A DNA stretch of 64,000 nucleotides from Brevibacillus_C sp046036945 (lineage in GTDB: Bacteria > Bacillota > Bacilli > Brevibacillales > Brevibacillaceae), in NCBI RefSeq assembly GCF_046036945.1, contig NZ_JBJQOQ010000002.1, positions 62,001 through 126,000 on the forward strand, read 5' to 3'. The first letter of the stretch is position 1, and the number at the start of each line of letters is the position of its first letter. Positions 25,673 to 34,157 of the stretch are shown here, in pieces. Both the position numbers and the translations under genes were made by a program. Under the pieces are notes generated by a model. That model was given only the letters and a program-made list of their open reading frames with translations. It made no database searches and had not been told where the DNA came from.

Positions 25673-26641
25673 TTATTCATCCACCTCCGCGTACAGCCAG
25701 CAGCGGCATTTGTGATCGTCGAGTGCAAGCAGCTCCGGAGGCTGTTCGTGGCAGACCGGCATCGCCTTGCTGCACCTCGGGGCGAAGCGGCAGCCTTTGG
25801 GCATCTGGTGGGTCAATGGCACCGAACCCGGAATCGTCTCCAGGTATTCCCGTTCGTCTTTCAGATCGGGAATGGAGTTCATCAATCCGATCGTATAAGG
25901 ATGCTTCGGGTCTTCGAACAGGCTTTGGACATCTGCCTCCTCGACGACCTGGCCCGCGTACATGACGATCACCCGGTCGCACATCTCAGCCACTACGCCG
26001 AGATCGTGAGTGATCAACATGATTGAGGTGCCGGTCTTTTCTTTCAATTCCTGCATCAATTCGAGGATTTGCGCCTGAATCGTCACATCAAGCGCTGTCG
26101 TCGGCTCATCAGCGATGATCAGTTTGGGATTGCAAGCCATCGCCATAGCAATCATCACCCGCTGCCGCATCCCACCGGACAATTGGTGCGGATATTCGCC
26201 GTATATTTCTTCAGCCCGAGGCATGCCGACTGCCTTCAACATGCTGATGGCCCGCTGTTTGGCATCTTCCTTGGAGATCTTCTGGTGATGGAGAATGGCT
26301 TCTTCGATCTGTTTTCCCACGGTATGAAGCGGGTTGAGCGAGGTCATCGGCTCCTGGAAAATCATCGCGATCTCGTTGCCGCGAATCTTCTGCATCTGTT
26401 TTTCCGTCAGCTCCAGCAGGTTGGTGCCTTGAAATAGCACTTTTCCTTCCGGTGATCCGTTTGGCGGGAGCAGCCGCATGATGGAGAGGCTGGTCATGCT
26501 TTTACCGCAACCGGACTCACCGACAACCCCAAGTGTCTCGCCTTGGTGAATGACAAAATCAACACCATCTACCACAGCCACTTTTCCGTGATCCGTTTTG
26601 AACCGGGTTTTCAGTTGTTGTACCTCTAAGATGGCGGTCAT
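25673..26641 (-). CDS. Oligopeptide/dipeptide ABC importer ATPase, DppD/OppD-like
   Basis: This 322-residue ATPase has Walker A GESGCGKSMT, Q-loop FQEPMTSLNPLHT, signature LSGGMRQR, Walker B LIIADEPTTALD and H-loop THD. The C-terminal Cys-containing extension GCRFAPRCSKAMPVCHEQPPE is present. It starts 15 bases after the DppC-like permease and runs into the start region of the DppF-like gene. The two ATPases form the heterodimeric motor of the importer. Confidence 0.95.
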   Translation of the reverse strand: MTAILEVQQLKTRFKTDHGKVAVVDGVDFVIHQGETLGVVGESGCGKSMTSLSIMRLLPPNGSPEGKVLFQGTNLLELTEKQMQKIRGNEIAMIFQEPMTSLNPLHTVGKQIEEAILHHQKISKEDAKQRAISMLKAVGMPRAEEIYGEYPHQLSGGMRQRVMIAMAMACNPKLIIADEPTTALDVTIQAQILELMQELKEKTGTSIMLITHDLGVVAEMCDRVIVMYAGQVVEEADVQSLFEDPKHPYTIGLMNSIPDLKDEREYLETIPGSVPLTHQMPKGCRFAPRCSKAMPVCHEQPPELLALDDHKCRCWLYAEVDE

Positions 26642-26656
26642 CCTCTCCGCTCCTTT

Positions 26657-27487
26657 CTATTTTCTTGTTCTCGGGTCGAGGAATTGCTGCAGCCCGTCCC
26701 CAAGCAGGTTAAATCCGAGTACGACGATAAAGATAGCCATGCCGGGATAGTAGGTGGCATAAGGGGCGACAGACATCAGCGTCTGTGCCTGATTCAACAT
26801 GCTGCCCCAGGAAGCGGTCGGCGGCTGGACGCCCAGCCCGAGGTACGAGAGCGATGCCTCGGCGAGAATCCCGGTCGCCATCGCCAGGGTGGCTTGAATG
26901 ATAATTGGGCCCAAGGCATTCGGCAAAATGTGCCGGAAGATAATCCGCATGTCTTTTACCCCGACGGATTTGGCTGCGTTGACGTACTCCATATTGCGCA
27001 GCGAGAGCACCTGTCCTCTGGTAATGCGGACAAATGAAGGCGCGAAGCCGATCCCGATCGCGAGCATCGCGTTTCCGAACCCGCTGCCGAGCACGGCGGA
27101 GATCGCCAGGGCGAGGATCAGGAAAGGGAACGCCTGCATGGCATCGATGATGCGCATCACGACCCACTCGTCCCAGAATCCGCGGTAATACCCCGTAAAC
27201 AGGCCGATTGGCACGCCGATGATCATCGCGATTCCGACGGAAATCAGTGCTGCCTTGATAGATATCTGCGAACCGAAGACGACGCGGGAGAAAATATCGC
27301 GGCCCAAATCGTCCGTGCCAAAGATGTGCTCGGCATTGGGCGGCATTAAAATTTGGTCGTAATTCTGCGCATTCGGATCGTACGGTGCGATTTGATTGGC
27401 AAACAAAGCAACCAATATCAAAGCGAGAATAATCAGTGCTCCGATCAGTCCGAGACCCGTCCGCAAGAATTTTTTAAAGGACTTCAT
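26657..27487 (-). CDS. Oligopeptide/dipeptide ABC importer permease, DppC/OppC-like
   Basis: This 276-residue permease has six helices, an N-terminal segment typical of OppC (LIGALIILALILVALFANQIAPYDPNAQN), the FGTDDLGRDIFSRVVFGSQIS motif, and the EAA loop EYVNAAKSVGVKDMRIIFRHILPNALGP. Its start codon shares one base with the stop of the DppB-like gene (TGATG), so the two are translationally coupled. Confidence 0.95.
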   Translation of the reverse strand: MKSFKKFLRTGLGLIGALIILALILVALFANQIAPYDPNAQNYDQILMPPNAEHIFGTDDLGRDIFSRVVFGSQISIKAALISVGIAMIIGVPIGLFTGYYRGFWDEWVVMRIIDAMQAFPFLILALAISAVLGSGFGNAMLAIGIGFAPSFVRITRGQVLSLRNMEYVNAAKSVGVKDMRIIFRHILPNALGPIIIQATLAMATGILAEASLSYLGLGVQPPTASWGSMLNQAQTLMSVAPYATYYPGMAIFIVVLGFNLLGDGLQQFLDPRTRK

Positions 27488-28443
27488 CAGGAATCAGCCC
27501 CCTTGCCTGCTTTAATGCGCGGGTCGATCAACACGTAGAGCAAATCGACGAGCAAATTGACGAACACGACGAGAATGGCGGAAACCAGGATGGCTCCTTG
27601 AACGGTCACGTAATCGCGCTTGAATACCGATTCGACGATCAGGCGGCCGAAGCCGGGGATCGAGAAAATCGACTCGGTGATGACGAGACCTCCGAGCAGC
27701 CCGGCAATCATCAGACCGGACGTCGTGACGACAGGAATTAAAGCGTTGCGCAAAACGTGGCCAAGCATCGTTCTGACTTCGTTCAAGCCCTTTGCCTTGG
27801 CTGTTCGGACGAAATCCATATTTACTACTTCCAACAGGGAAGAACGCAGCATCCTCATCAGAACGGCCGATTCGCGCAAGCCGGTCGCGATGCAAGGAAG
27901 GATCATTGCCAGCAGATTTTGTTTGGGGTCTTGGAAAAATGGGACATAACCTGATGAAGGCAGCCAGTGGTTTTCAACCGTAAAGTAAATAATCGCCATC
28001 ATTGCCAGCCAAAAGCTCGGGATGCTCATACCGCCCAAGGCGACGAAGGAACTGGTGTAGTCAATCCAGGTATTACGCCGCATGGCGGCCAGGATCCCGG
28101 TAGGCAGCGCGATAACTAAGGCAAAAATAAACGTTCCGATTGTCAGCTCGACGGTTGCCGGCAGCCGTTGTGCGATCAAATCGACGACGGGTACTCTGTC
28201 AGTGATCGACATGCCCAAATCGCCGTGAAGCACTTTTCCTACCCAACTGACGTACTGCTCGACAATCGGTTTATCCAGGCCAAGCTCCTGTCGCAGGGCT
28301 TGATACGCCTCCGGTGTCGCTTCTTGTCCTAGGATGACCCGGGCGGGATCGCCCGGGATCATGTGAATTAAGGAGAATGTCATGATCGACACCAGGAAGA
28401 GAATCGGAATCGTCAGTAACAGACGCTTTAGTACAAACATCAT
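27487..28443 (-). CDS. Oligopeptide/dipeptide ABC importer permease, DppB/OppB-like
   Basis: This 318-residue permease has a typical OppB N-terminus (VLKRLLLTIPILFLVSIMTFSLIHMIPGDPA), the LGLDKPIVEQYVSWVGKVLHGDLGMS block, and the EAA loop MDFVRTAKAKGLNEVRTMLGHVLRNALIPV. GGGGAGA precedes the first ATG; a second ATG follows immediately. It is 44 bases downstream of the binding-protein gene. Confidence 0.95.
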   Translation of the reverse strand: MMFVLKRLLLTIPILFLVSIMTFSLIHMIPGDPARVILGQEATPEAYQALRQELGLDKPIVEQYVSWVGKVLHGDLGMSITDRVPVVDLIAQRLPATVELTIGTFIFALVIALPTGILAAMRRNTWIDYTSSFVALGGMSIPSFWLAMMAIIYFTVENHWLPSSGYVPFFQDPKQNLLAMILPCIATGLRESAVLMRMLRSSLLEVVNMDFVRTAKAKGLNEVRTMLGHVLRNALIPVVTTSGLMIAGLLGGLVITESIFSIPGFGRLIVESVFKRDYVTVQGAILVSAILVVFVNLLVDLLYVLIDPRIKAGKGADS

Positions 28444-28487
28444 GGCTGATCTCCCCTAGGTCTTTTTATGCTTGCTGCACGATTGCT

Positions 28488-30035
28488 TTATTGCTTGTCC
28501 AACTTCGCAGTGCGGATGATGCCGTCAGGAACATAGGTAAAGCCGGAAATCTTCTTCGACAAGCCAATCTTGTCGTAGTTGTGGTAGATGTAGCTGTATC
28601 CGGCGTTCTCGTGCAGGATTTCCATCGCTTGGTCGTAGAGTTCCTTGCGCTTTGCAGGATCCAGTTCGGCACGGGCTTTATTCAGGGCGTCGTCCAGTTC
28701 CGGAACGGAGATGCGCCCGTAGTTGTTCGGCATGCCTGTTACGACAAAGTCATAGATGTTTTGATCCGGGTCGATCCGTCCCGACCAGCCCAGCTGCAGG
28801 GCCTGGAAGTTTCCGTTATTTCCGTTTTCAATCAGGGTGCCGTATTCCACTTTTTCCAGTTCCGCGTTTATGTTGTACTGCTTCAGCATGTTTTGAATCA
28901 CCGCGCCAAACTGCTCGTTGACCGGGTTGGTGGAAATTTGCAGTTTAAACGAGAAGCCGTCAGGTTTTCCGCCTTTTGTCAACAGGTCTTTGATGACGGC
29001 CGCATCCGGCTGTTCGTATTTGTCCGAATCGCCGTAAGCAAGGTTGCCGGGCGAGAATGGCGAGTTAGCCGGAGAAGCGTATCCGTTGAACAGGACTTTG
29101 ACCACTGTCGCACGGTCGATGGCCCGGTCTACGGCTTGCCGCAGGTATTGATTGTCGAACGGCGCTTTGGTCGCATTCATGAAAAAGCCTTGGTAGCCCA
29201 TGTTGGCCTGCGAAATTACTTGCAGGTTCGGATCACTTTCGACCGTTGGAATTTCCTTTACCGGGATTTCATCGATGATGTCCAGCATGCCGGAGCGCAG
29301 GTTTTGCACAGCGGCTGTGCCGTTGGTGAACACTTTGTAGTTCAGTTCGTCGATTTTTACTTCTCCATCCCAGTAATTCTCGTTCTTTTTCAGGGTAACG
29401 TGGTCCCCTTTCACTTGCTCTACGAACACATACGGTCCCGTCCCGACAGGGTGGTTGATGTATTCATCGCCGTATTTTGCTACGGCTGCAGGGGAGACTA
29501 TCATTCCGGAACGGTCAGTAAGGGCCGAGATGAATGGGGCAAACGGCTCCTTCAATTCGATCACAACAGTCTTGGCATCCGGTGCAGTGACCGAGTTGAT
29601 CAGCTTCAGTTCACCTTTGCGCTTCGATTTGTCACCGAGCCCGCGCTCCAGGTTGAATTTGACCGCCTCAGCATTGAAGTCGGTGCCGTCGTGGAACTTG
29701 ATGCCTTCTTTCAGCGTCAGCGTATAGGTTTTGCCGTCTTCCGAGACCTTGTAGGAGTCGGCCAGCACCGGCACGATTTTGCCGTCCGGGTCGACGTCAA
29801 ACAGCTTGTTGTAAATGCTGTTTTGAACTTGCCGGTCGTACAGGGATGTAGACATGACCGGGTCCATGCTCGGCGGGTCTGCTTTTAACCCGATGTTGAC
29901 GACTTTTTTCTGCGAGCTTGTGCCGCCCTCTTTTCCCGGCTCAGACGCCGATTGGCCGCCGCCGCATCCGGCAAGCGCCACCATGCTCCCCAGGAGCACT
30001 ACAGCTAAAGATTTACGTACTTTTGTAGACAACAT
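28488..30035 (-). CDS. Peptide ABC importer substrate-binding lipoprotein (SBP family 5)
   Basis: This lipoprotein of about 515 residues has the lipobox LAGC followed by a Gly/Ser-rich linker, then the family 5 binding fold: ADPPSMDPVMSTSLYDRQVQNSIYNKLFDVDPDGKIVPVLADSYKVSEDGKTYTLTLKEGIKFHDGTDFNAEAV. This family binds di- and oligopeptides, glutathione (GsiB), nickel or opines. ATG 30035 (CATATG) is chosen because the signal peptide starts there and GGAGGGAA lies upstream; ATG 30065 would add ten residues without a better site. With GGT at the operon's end, gamma-glutamyl peptides or glutathione are plausible ligands. Confidence 0.94.
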   Translation of the reverse strand: MLSTKVRKSLAVVLLGSMVALAGCGGGQSASEPGKEGGTSSQKKVVNIGLKADPPSMDPVMSTSLYDRQVQNSIYNKLFDVDPDGKIVPVLADSYKVSEDGKTYTLTLKEGIKFHDGTDFNAEAVKFNLERGLGDKSKRKGELKLINSVTAPDAKTVVIELKEPFAPFISALTDRSGMIVSPAAVAKYGDEYINHPVGTGPYVFVEQVKGDHVTLKKNENYWDGEVKIDELNYKVFTNGTAAVQNLRSGMLDIIDEIPVKEIPTVESDPNLQVISQANMGYQGFFMNATKAPFDNQYLRQAVDRAIDRATVVKVLFNGYASPANSPFSPGNLAYGDSDKYEQPDAAVIKDLLTKGGKPDGFSFKLQISTNPVNEQFGAVIQNMLKQYNINAELEKVEYGTLIENGNNGNFQALQLGWSGRIDPDQNIYDFVVTGMPNNYGRISVPELDDALNKARAELDPAKRKELYDQAMEILHENAGYSYIYHNYDKIGLSKKISGFTYVPDGIIRTAKLDKQ

Positions 30036-30119
30036 ATGTGTTTGTTCCCTCCTGTTGTTTATCATTTTAATCTTTTGACAATTTTTGAAATGACAATTGG
30101 CCCCCTGCCGTCACCTCCT

Positions 30120-30611
30120 TTACAAACTCCGGTAGTCGCGAATAAACTTCAGCTTCGACTTTAATACCTTCAGCTCCATGATTACATTGGTTTTGGAGAT
30201 CCCTTCGATCTTGTTCAATTTTTTCATCATGAACTCGGCGAATTCGTCATAATCGCGGGTGAAGACCTGAATCATCAGGTGATACTCTCCGGATATCAGC
30301 ACGACTAAGCGAACCTCATGGAGAACCTGCAGTTCTGCCACAACCTCGTCCAGCCTGTTCTCATCGACGGCGATCAGGATGATCGTCTCCACGCGGATGC
30401 CAGCCTTGATCGGATTGACGACGCCTACCAGGCTTAACACTCCGTCATCCTGCATCTGTTGAACCCGCATGCGAACGGTTTTTTCTGTTACCCCCAATTC
30501 CTTGGCGATTTGGGTAAAGGGAATGCGGGCGTTTTCTTGTAGAAAGCACACGATTTGGTAATCGAGGTCATCCAACCCTGAATAGAGAGAACGTTGGTAA
30601 TTTTCCTCCAT
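30120..30611 (-). CDS. Lrp/AsnC-family transcriptional regulator
   Basis: This 163-residue regulator has an N-terminal helix-turn-helix (about residues 12-65, LDYQIVCFLQENARIPFTQIAKELGVTEKTVRMRVQQMQDDG) and a C-terminal RAM domain (about 75-155) that binds amino acids and assembles octamers. It lies 84 bases upstream of the peptide-importer operon in the same orientation. It is the obvious candidate to tune peptide uptake to amino-acid supply; no operator is identified. Confidence 0.93.
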   Translation of the reverse strand: MEENYQRSLYSGLDDLDYQIVCFLQENARIPFTQIAKELGVTEKTVRMRVQQMQDDGVLSLVGVVNPIKAGIRVETIILIAVDENRLDEVVAELQVLHEVRLVVLISGEYHLMIQVFTRDYDEFAEFMMKKLNKIEGISKTNVIMELKVLKSKLKFIRDYRSL

Positions 30612-30867
30612 GAATCCACCTCATTTCGTCTGATTTTTGTTATTTCATTCCTAATTACATCTGTTTTTCGATTCAAAAGGACGAATTCAAGTAATGTTAA
30701 ATATAATAAAATATGAAATCAAAACATTCAACACTATTTCCTATTTTTCTTGCTATAAAATTTTTCTAAAATCGGCGAAACACGCTCAGCCATTGTCAGC
30801 AAAGGGTGAGAGGTATAAGATAGGACATAGGTTTTATTCCAGATTTTTTGTGATGCAGGAGGTTCAC

Positions 30868-31470
30868 ATGTGGTCATCTATTTTTCGCCGTAAGTGGACA
30901 ACGGTTGATTTTGTTTTGATTGTCGTTACCGCGGCTCTGTACGCCGTCGCGCTTCTTATGCTGGCACAAATCAAGCTGATTCCCTCTGTCCCGATTCGTC
31001 CGGCAAATGCACTGCAGCCTGTATTCGGCATCTTGTTTGGGATCCCCGGCTGCATCGGACTCGCCTTTGGAAATATGGTAAGTGACCTGTTCCAGGGCAG
31101 CGCCGCGCCCCACATCTTGATTGCCGGACTGATCTCCAATTTCTTGGGCGGTTTTATTCCGTTGATCGCCGTCAGTCACCCGGCGCTGAAAACGACTCGC
31201 AGCTACATTCAGTACTACATCTTTGTCGTTGTGATCTCTTCCGCCGTGGTGGCCTGCACGATTTTGCTCAACGTCGCCCTTGGCTTTACGCCGATGGAGA
31301 TCGCCGCCATGTTCGTACCGACCGTATTCTTGAATCAGGCAATCGCCACGGCGGTGCTCGGCCCGATCTTGTTGAAGCTGCTGTTCCCGTTCGTCAAGCG
31401 GGCAGGGCTCTACCGCGGGCGTGCTTACGACAGCGTCTCCCTGCTTCCGACGAGAGGCCAGCTGCAGTGA
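30868..31470 (+). CDS. ECF transporter substrate-specific (S) component
   Basis: This integral membrane protein of about 200 residues has five to six helices and IRPANALQPVFGILFGIPGCIGLAFGNMVSDLF near the N-terminus, a pattern of QueT-like/vitamin S-components. ATG 30868 follows GCAGGAGG; longer upstream readings are A+T-rich and lack a site. Its stop overlaps the start of the first ECF ATPase. The S component sets the substrate, usually a vitamin, metal or queuosine precursor. I found no recognisable riboswitch in the 256-base leader, so the substrate stays open. Confidence 0.82.
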   Translation: MWSSIFRRKWTTVDFVLIVVTAALYAVALLMLAQIKLIPSVPIRPANALQPVFGILFGIPGCIGLAFGNMVSDLFQGSAAPHILIAGLISNFLGGFIPLIAVSHPALKTTRSYIQYYIFVVVISSAVVACTILLNVALGFTPMEIAAMFVPTVFLNQAIATAVLGPILLKLLFPFVKRAGLYRGRAYDSVSLLPTRGQLQ

Positions 31471-32309
31471 CGAGGAAGGCTTTGCTCACGCTGCAGGAGC
31501 TAAACTGGCGTTACGAAGACGCGCATGGCAAGGCGCTGGACAATATTCATTTGGAGCTGCATGAGGGAGAGGTCGTCGGTGTCGTCGGCCCCTCTGGTGC
31601 AGGCAAAACCACACTTCTGCTGGCGCTGGCCGGTATGATCCCTGCAAATTATGCAGGGGATTTTTCTGGCAGCCGCCAGGCATCAGGTGAAGTAGGGGTC
31701 GTATTTCAAGATCCGGAGACGCAGTTTATCGGATTGACAGTCGAGGAGGAAATCGCCTTCGCCTTGGAAAATGCGGGGTATGGCGATGACGAGATCAATC
31801 GGCGCATAGCGGAGGTTTTGCAGCTCGTGGGGTTGGAGGGTTTTTCCAAACGATCTCCTTTTGAACTCTCCGGCGGGGAAAAGCAGCGCGTGGCGATTGC
31901 TTCGGCTCTGGCAGTCTCACCGCAAATTCTTCTATTAGATGAGCCGACGTCCGAGCTGGATCCGAAGGGAGCAAGAGAAGTGTTTTCTCTGCTGTGGCAG
32001 TTAAAGCGGGAGAGGAACATGACGATTGTGGTCTCCTCGCACGCGACGGAGGAGCTTGCCCAGTTTTGTGACCGGATGCTGCTGATCTCCTCCGGCACAC
32101 TAGAGTACGACCAGCCCACGGCGGAGTTTTTTTCACGCCCTGATGAGCTTGCCGCCTGTGGTATATACGTACCGGATATGATTCAACTCTACTTTTGGCT
32201 GCAAGGGGAAGGGATGATCGAACAGGGAGCCGGGGAGGTACCGCTCTCTGTCGAGGACATGCTGCGGCTCTATCAGGAGATGCCGCGGAAGATGGAGGTA
32301 GGGCAATGA
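31467..32309 (+). CDS. ecfA1: ECF transporter ATPase, EcfA-type (first)
   Basis: This 280-residue ATPase has Walker A GPSGAGKTT, Q-loop FQDPETQFIGLTVEEEIAF (the ECF-typical Q-loop), signature LSGGEKQR, Walker B ILLLDEPTSELD and H-loop SSH. The start is GTG 31467, overlapping the S-component stop in GTGA. With the next ATPase it should form the heterodimeric motor beneath the EcfT scaffold. Confidence 0.93.
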   Translation: MTRKALLTLQELNWRYEDAHGKALDNIHLELHEGEVVGVVGPSGAGKTTLLLALAGMIPANYAGDFSGSRQASGEVGVVFQDPETQFIGLTVEEEIAFALENAGYGDDEINRRIAEVLQLVGLEGFSKRSPFELSGGEKQRVAIASALAVSPQILLLDEPTSELDPKGAREVFSLLWQLKRERNMTIVVSSHATEELAQFCDRMLLISSGTLEYDQPTAEFFSRPDELAACGIYVPDMIQLYFWLQGEGMIEQGAGEVPLSVEDMLRLYQEMPRKMEVGQ

Positions 32310-33133
32310 CGGACCACATCGTGTTTGATCAGGTCCATTACGGTTATTCACCCGAGCAGCCGGTATTGAAAAATATCAATCTGACCATTCAGCAAGGAGA
32401 ATTTATCGCCTTGATCGGGGGAAATGGATCGGGCAAGACGACATTGGCCAAGCATTGCAACGGACTGTACAAGCCTGTGTCGGGAACTGTGCGGGTCGGC
32501 GGGCGGGACACCAAGACGTGTTCGGTCGCCGAATTGGTCAGCCAAGTAGCCTACTGCTACCAGAATCCGGACCATCAGATCTTCCAATCGACGGTCGGGG
32601 AAGAAGTAGCTTTTGGCCCTCGCAACATGGGTTTGCCGGCGGATGAGGTGGAGGCGAGGGTGAGTGAAGCGCTGCAGGCAGTCGGGCTGGATCAGCTTCG
32701 CGAGGAAGAACCTTACTTTGCAAGCAAGGGGACCCGCCAGAAAATTGCCGTGGCATCGATATTGGCCATGAAGCCGCAAGCGATCATTCTGGACGAACCC
32801 ACGACCGGCCTCGATCACCGCGGAGTCGAAGAGATGATGTCGCTGATCCGGAAGCTGCACCGGGACGGCCATACGATCCTGGTGATCACCCACGACATGA
32901 GGCTGGTGGCGGAATACGCCGGCCGGGTTCTAGTGCTCAGCCAGGGGGAAATCATCTGTGACGACTCTGTGCAGGCTGTTTTTGCCAAACCGGACCTGCT
33001 CGCGAAGGCGCAAGTGGAGCCGCCGGCCGTCTGCAGGTTTGGCATGTCGGCTGGGCTGGCCCGTCCGCTGCCGCTTACGTTGTCCGCCCTAAAGGACAGA
33101 TTGGCGAAGGAGCAGAAAGGAACGTACCGATGA
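32306..33133 (+). CDS. ecfA2: ECF transporter ATPase, EcfA'-type (second), with variant signature motif
   Basis: This 275-residue ATPase starts at ATG 32306, overlapping the previous stop in ATGA, with GGAGGTAGG upstream. Walker A GGNGSGKTT, Q-loop YQNPDHQIFQSTVGEEVAFGPRN, Walker B AIILDEPTTGLD and H-loop THD are intact. The ABC signature is ASKGTRQK rather than LSGGQ. Similar SKG-type signatures occur in some ECF/CbiO ATPases, so the protein is probably active but asymmetric with its partner. Confidence 0.93.
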   Translation: MTDHIVFDQVHYGYSPEQPVLKNINLTIQQGEFIALIGGNGSGKTTLAKHCNGLYKPVSGTVRVGGRDTKTCSVAELVSQVAYCYQNPDHQIFQSTVGEEVAFGPRNMGLPADEVEARVSEALQAVGLDQLREEEPYFASKGTRQKIAVASILAMKPQAIILDEPTTGLDHRGVEEMMSLIRKLHRDGHTILVITHDMRLVAEYAGRVLVLSQGEIICDDSVQAVFAKPDLLAKAQVEPPAVCRFGMSAGLARPLPLTLSALKDRLAKEQKGTYR

Positions 33134-33960
33134 ATCACTCTGTACAGACGGGGCCATTCACACCCGGGCAACATACCGGCGTTCATCCCAGCTTTGCCCT
33201 GCTGGCCTTCGTCATGCTGGGGATGCTGCCGTTTATTTTCCAAGACCCTCGCGTGCTGGTTTTTGTCTGGATCCTCAACTTGAGTCTTGTGAGCAAGCTG
33301 GGCTGGTCAAAAGGAATCCGCAGGGCGTATCTGCTTGTTGGAGGAATAGGCGGCCTGTTCACGACGATCACCTGGCTGCCTTTTGTCAGCCTCGGACACG
33401 CCTACTGGGAGAGTAAAATTCCGCTCATCGGGTATCCGGTGCAGATTACCGATATCGGCGTTCTATGGGCGCTCGGGATGGGCTTGCGCATCGCCAACGT
33501 CACGCTGTTGTCGATGTTTTATCTGTTTCACTCTTCGCCGAGACAGATCGCGATGGGCTTAAAAGGGATCGGCGTTCCCTTTTCCGTCGGCTTTTTGCTC
33601 TCGCTGATCTTTCGCTTTATCCCGCTGGTCAAGAACGACTTGATGACGATACGGGAGGCGCAGTTGGTGAGAGGATTGGAATTCGGCAAAGGCTCACTCC
33701 CGCAAAAGATCCGCAAGTACGGCTTTTTGCTGGTCCCGCTGATCTTTACGTCTCTAAAACGAGTACAGTTAATTGCCAATGCACTGGACGCGAAAGGCTT
33801 CAAAATGAGAAATCGGCAGCACCGGTTTTACAGCATGCCCAATTGGAAAACACATGAAATCATTTTGCTGCTGATCGGGCTGGGGGTAATCGCCGTTCTG
33901 TTTTATCTGGCACGGATTCATCCTAGTCACTACGGAATAGTTATTTTATCAAGGATTTAA
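33130..33960 (+). CDS. ecfT: ECF transporter scaffold permease EcfT
   Basis: This 276-residue membrane protein has hydrophobic helices and the two cytoplasmic coupling motifs of EcfT: REAQLVRGLEFG and IANALDAKGFKM (Ala-Arg-Gly and Ala-Lys-Gly type) in the long coupling helices. It overlaps the second ATPase by 4 bases and closes a compact S-A-A'-T operon, which marks a dedicated (group I-like) ECF importer rather than the shared ecf module near the ribosomal genes. Confidence 0.92.
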   Translation: MNHSVQTGPFTPGQHTGVHPSFALLAFVMLGMLPFIFQDPRVLVFVWILNLSLVSKLGWSKGIRRAYLLVGGIGGLFTTITWLPFVSLGHAYWESKIPLIGYPVQITDIGVLWALGMGLRIANVTLLSMFYLFHSSPRQIAMGLKGIGVPFSVGFLLSLIFRFIPLVKNDLMTIREAQLVRGLEFGKGSLPQKIRKYGFLLVPLIFTSLKRVQLIANALDAKGFKMRNRQHRFYSMPNWKTHEIILLLIGLGVIAVLFYLARIHPSHYGIVILSRI

Positions 33961-33975
33961 GTTGTATTTTTCACC

Positions 33976-34005
33976 CCCTCTTCTTTATTGAAGAGGGATT
34001 TTTTT
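33976..34005 (+). terminator. Rho-independent terminator of the ECF operon
   Basis: CCCTCTTC (33976-33983) pairs perfectly with GAAGAGGG (33990-33997) and is followed by ATTTTTTT. Confidence 0.92.
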
Positions 34006-34049
34006 CGTCATATAAAGTTTTTTCTTAGATGGTAATGTTTTCAAATATA

Positions 34050-34107
34050 TTGTCTATAAAGTGAATTTCGGTTAAAATAGGTATTAATCGACAGTATTCG
34101 ACAGTAT
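34050..34107 (+). promoter_or_regulatory. Promoter of the first symporter, with a tandem repeat at the start site
   Basis: TTGTCT (34050-34055), 17 bases and TAAAAT (34073-34078) form a sigma-A-type promoter. Just downstream, CGACAGTAT occurs twice in direct repeat (34089-34097 and 34099-34107), where a repressor could block initiation or clearance. The operator role is inferred. Confidence 0.6.
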
Positions 34108-34157
34108 CATTACGTATTCCGTAACCGGTTTCATCTTCATGTTGTGAGGTGCATTTT

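Noticed and set aside
28491..29888. 465-codon plus-strand open frame across the peptide-binding lipoprotein gene
   Set aside because: It is antisense to an unambiguous solute-binding protein; the encoded sequence matches no family pattern.
30612..30867. Possible riboswitch (preQ1, TPP or folate type) upstream of the ECF S component
   Set aside because: The A+T-rich leader shows no conserved aptamer words of these classes and no terminator hairpin.
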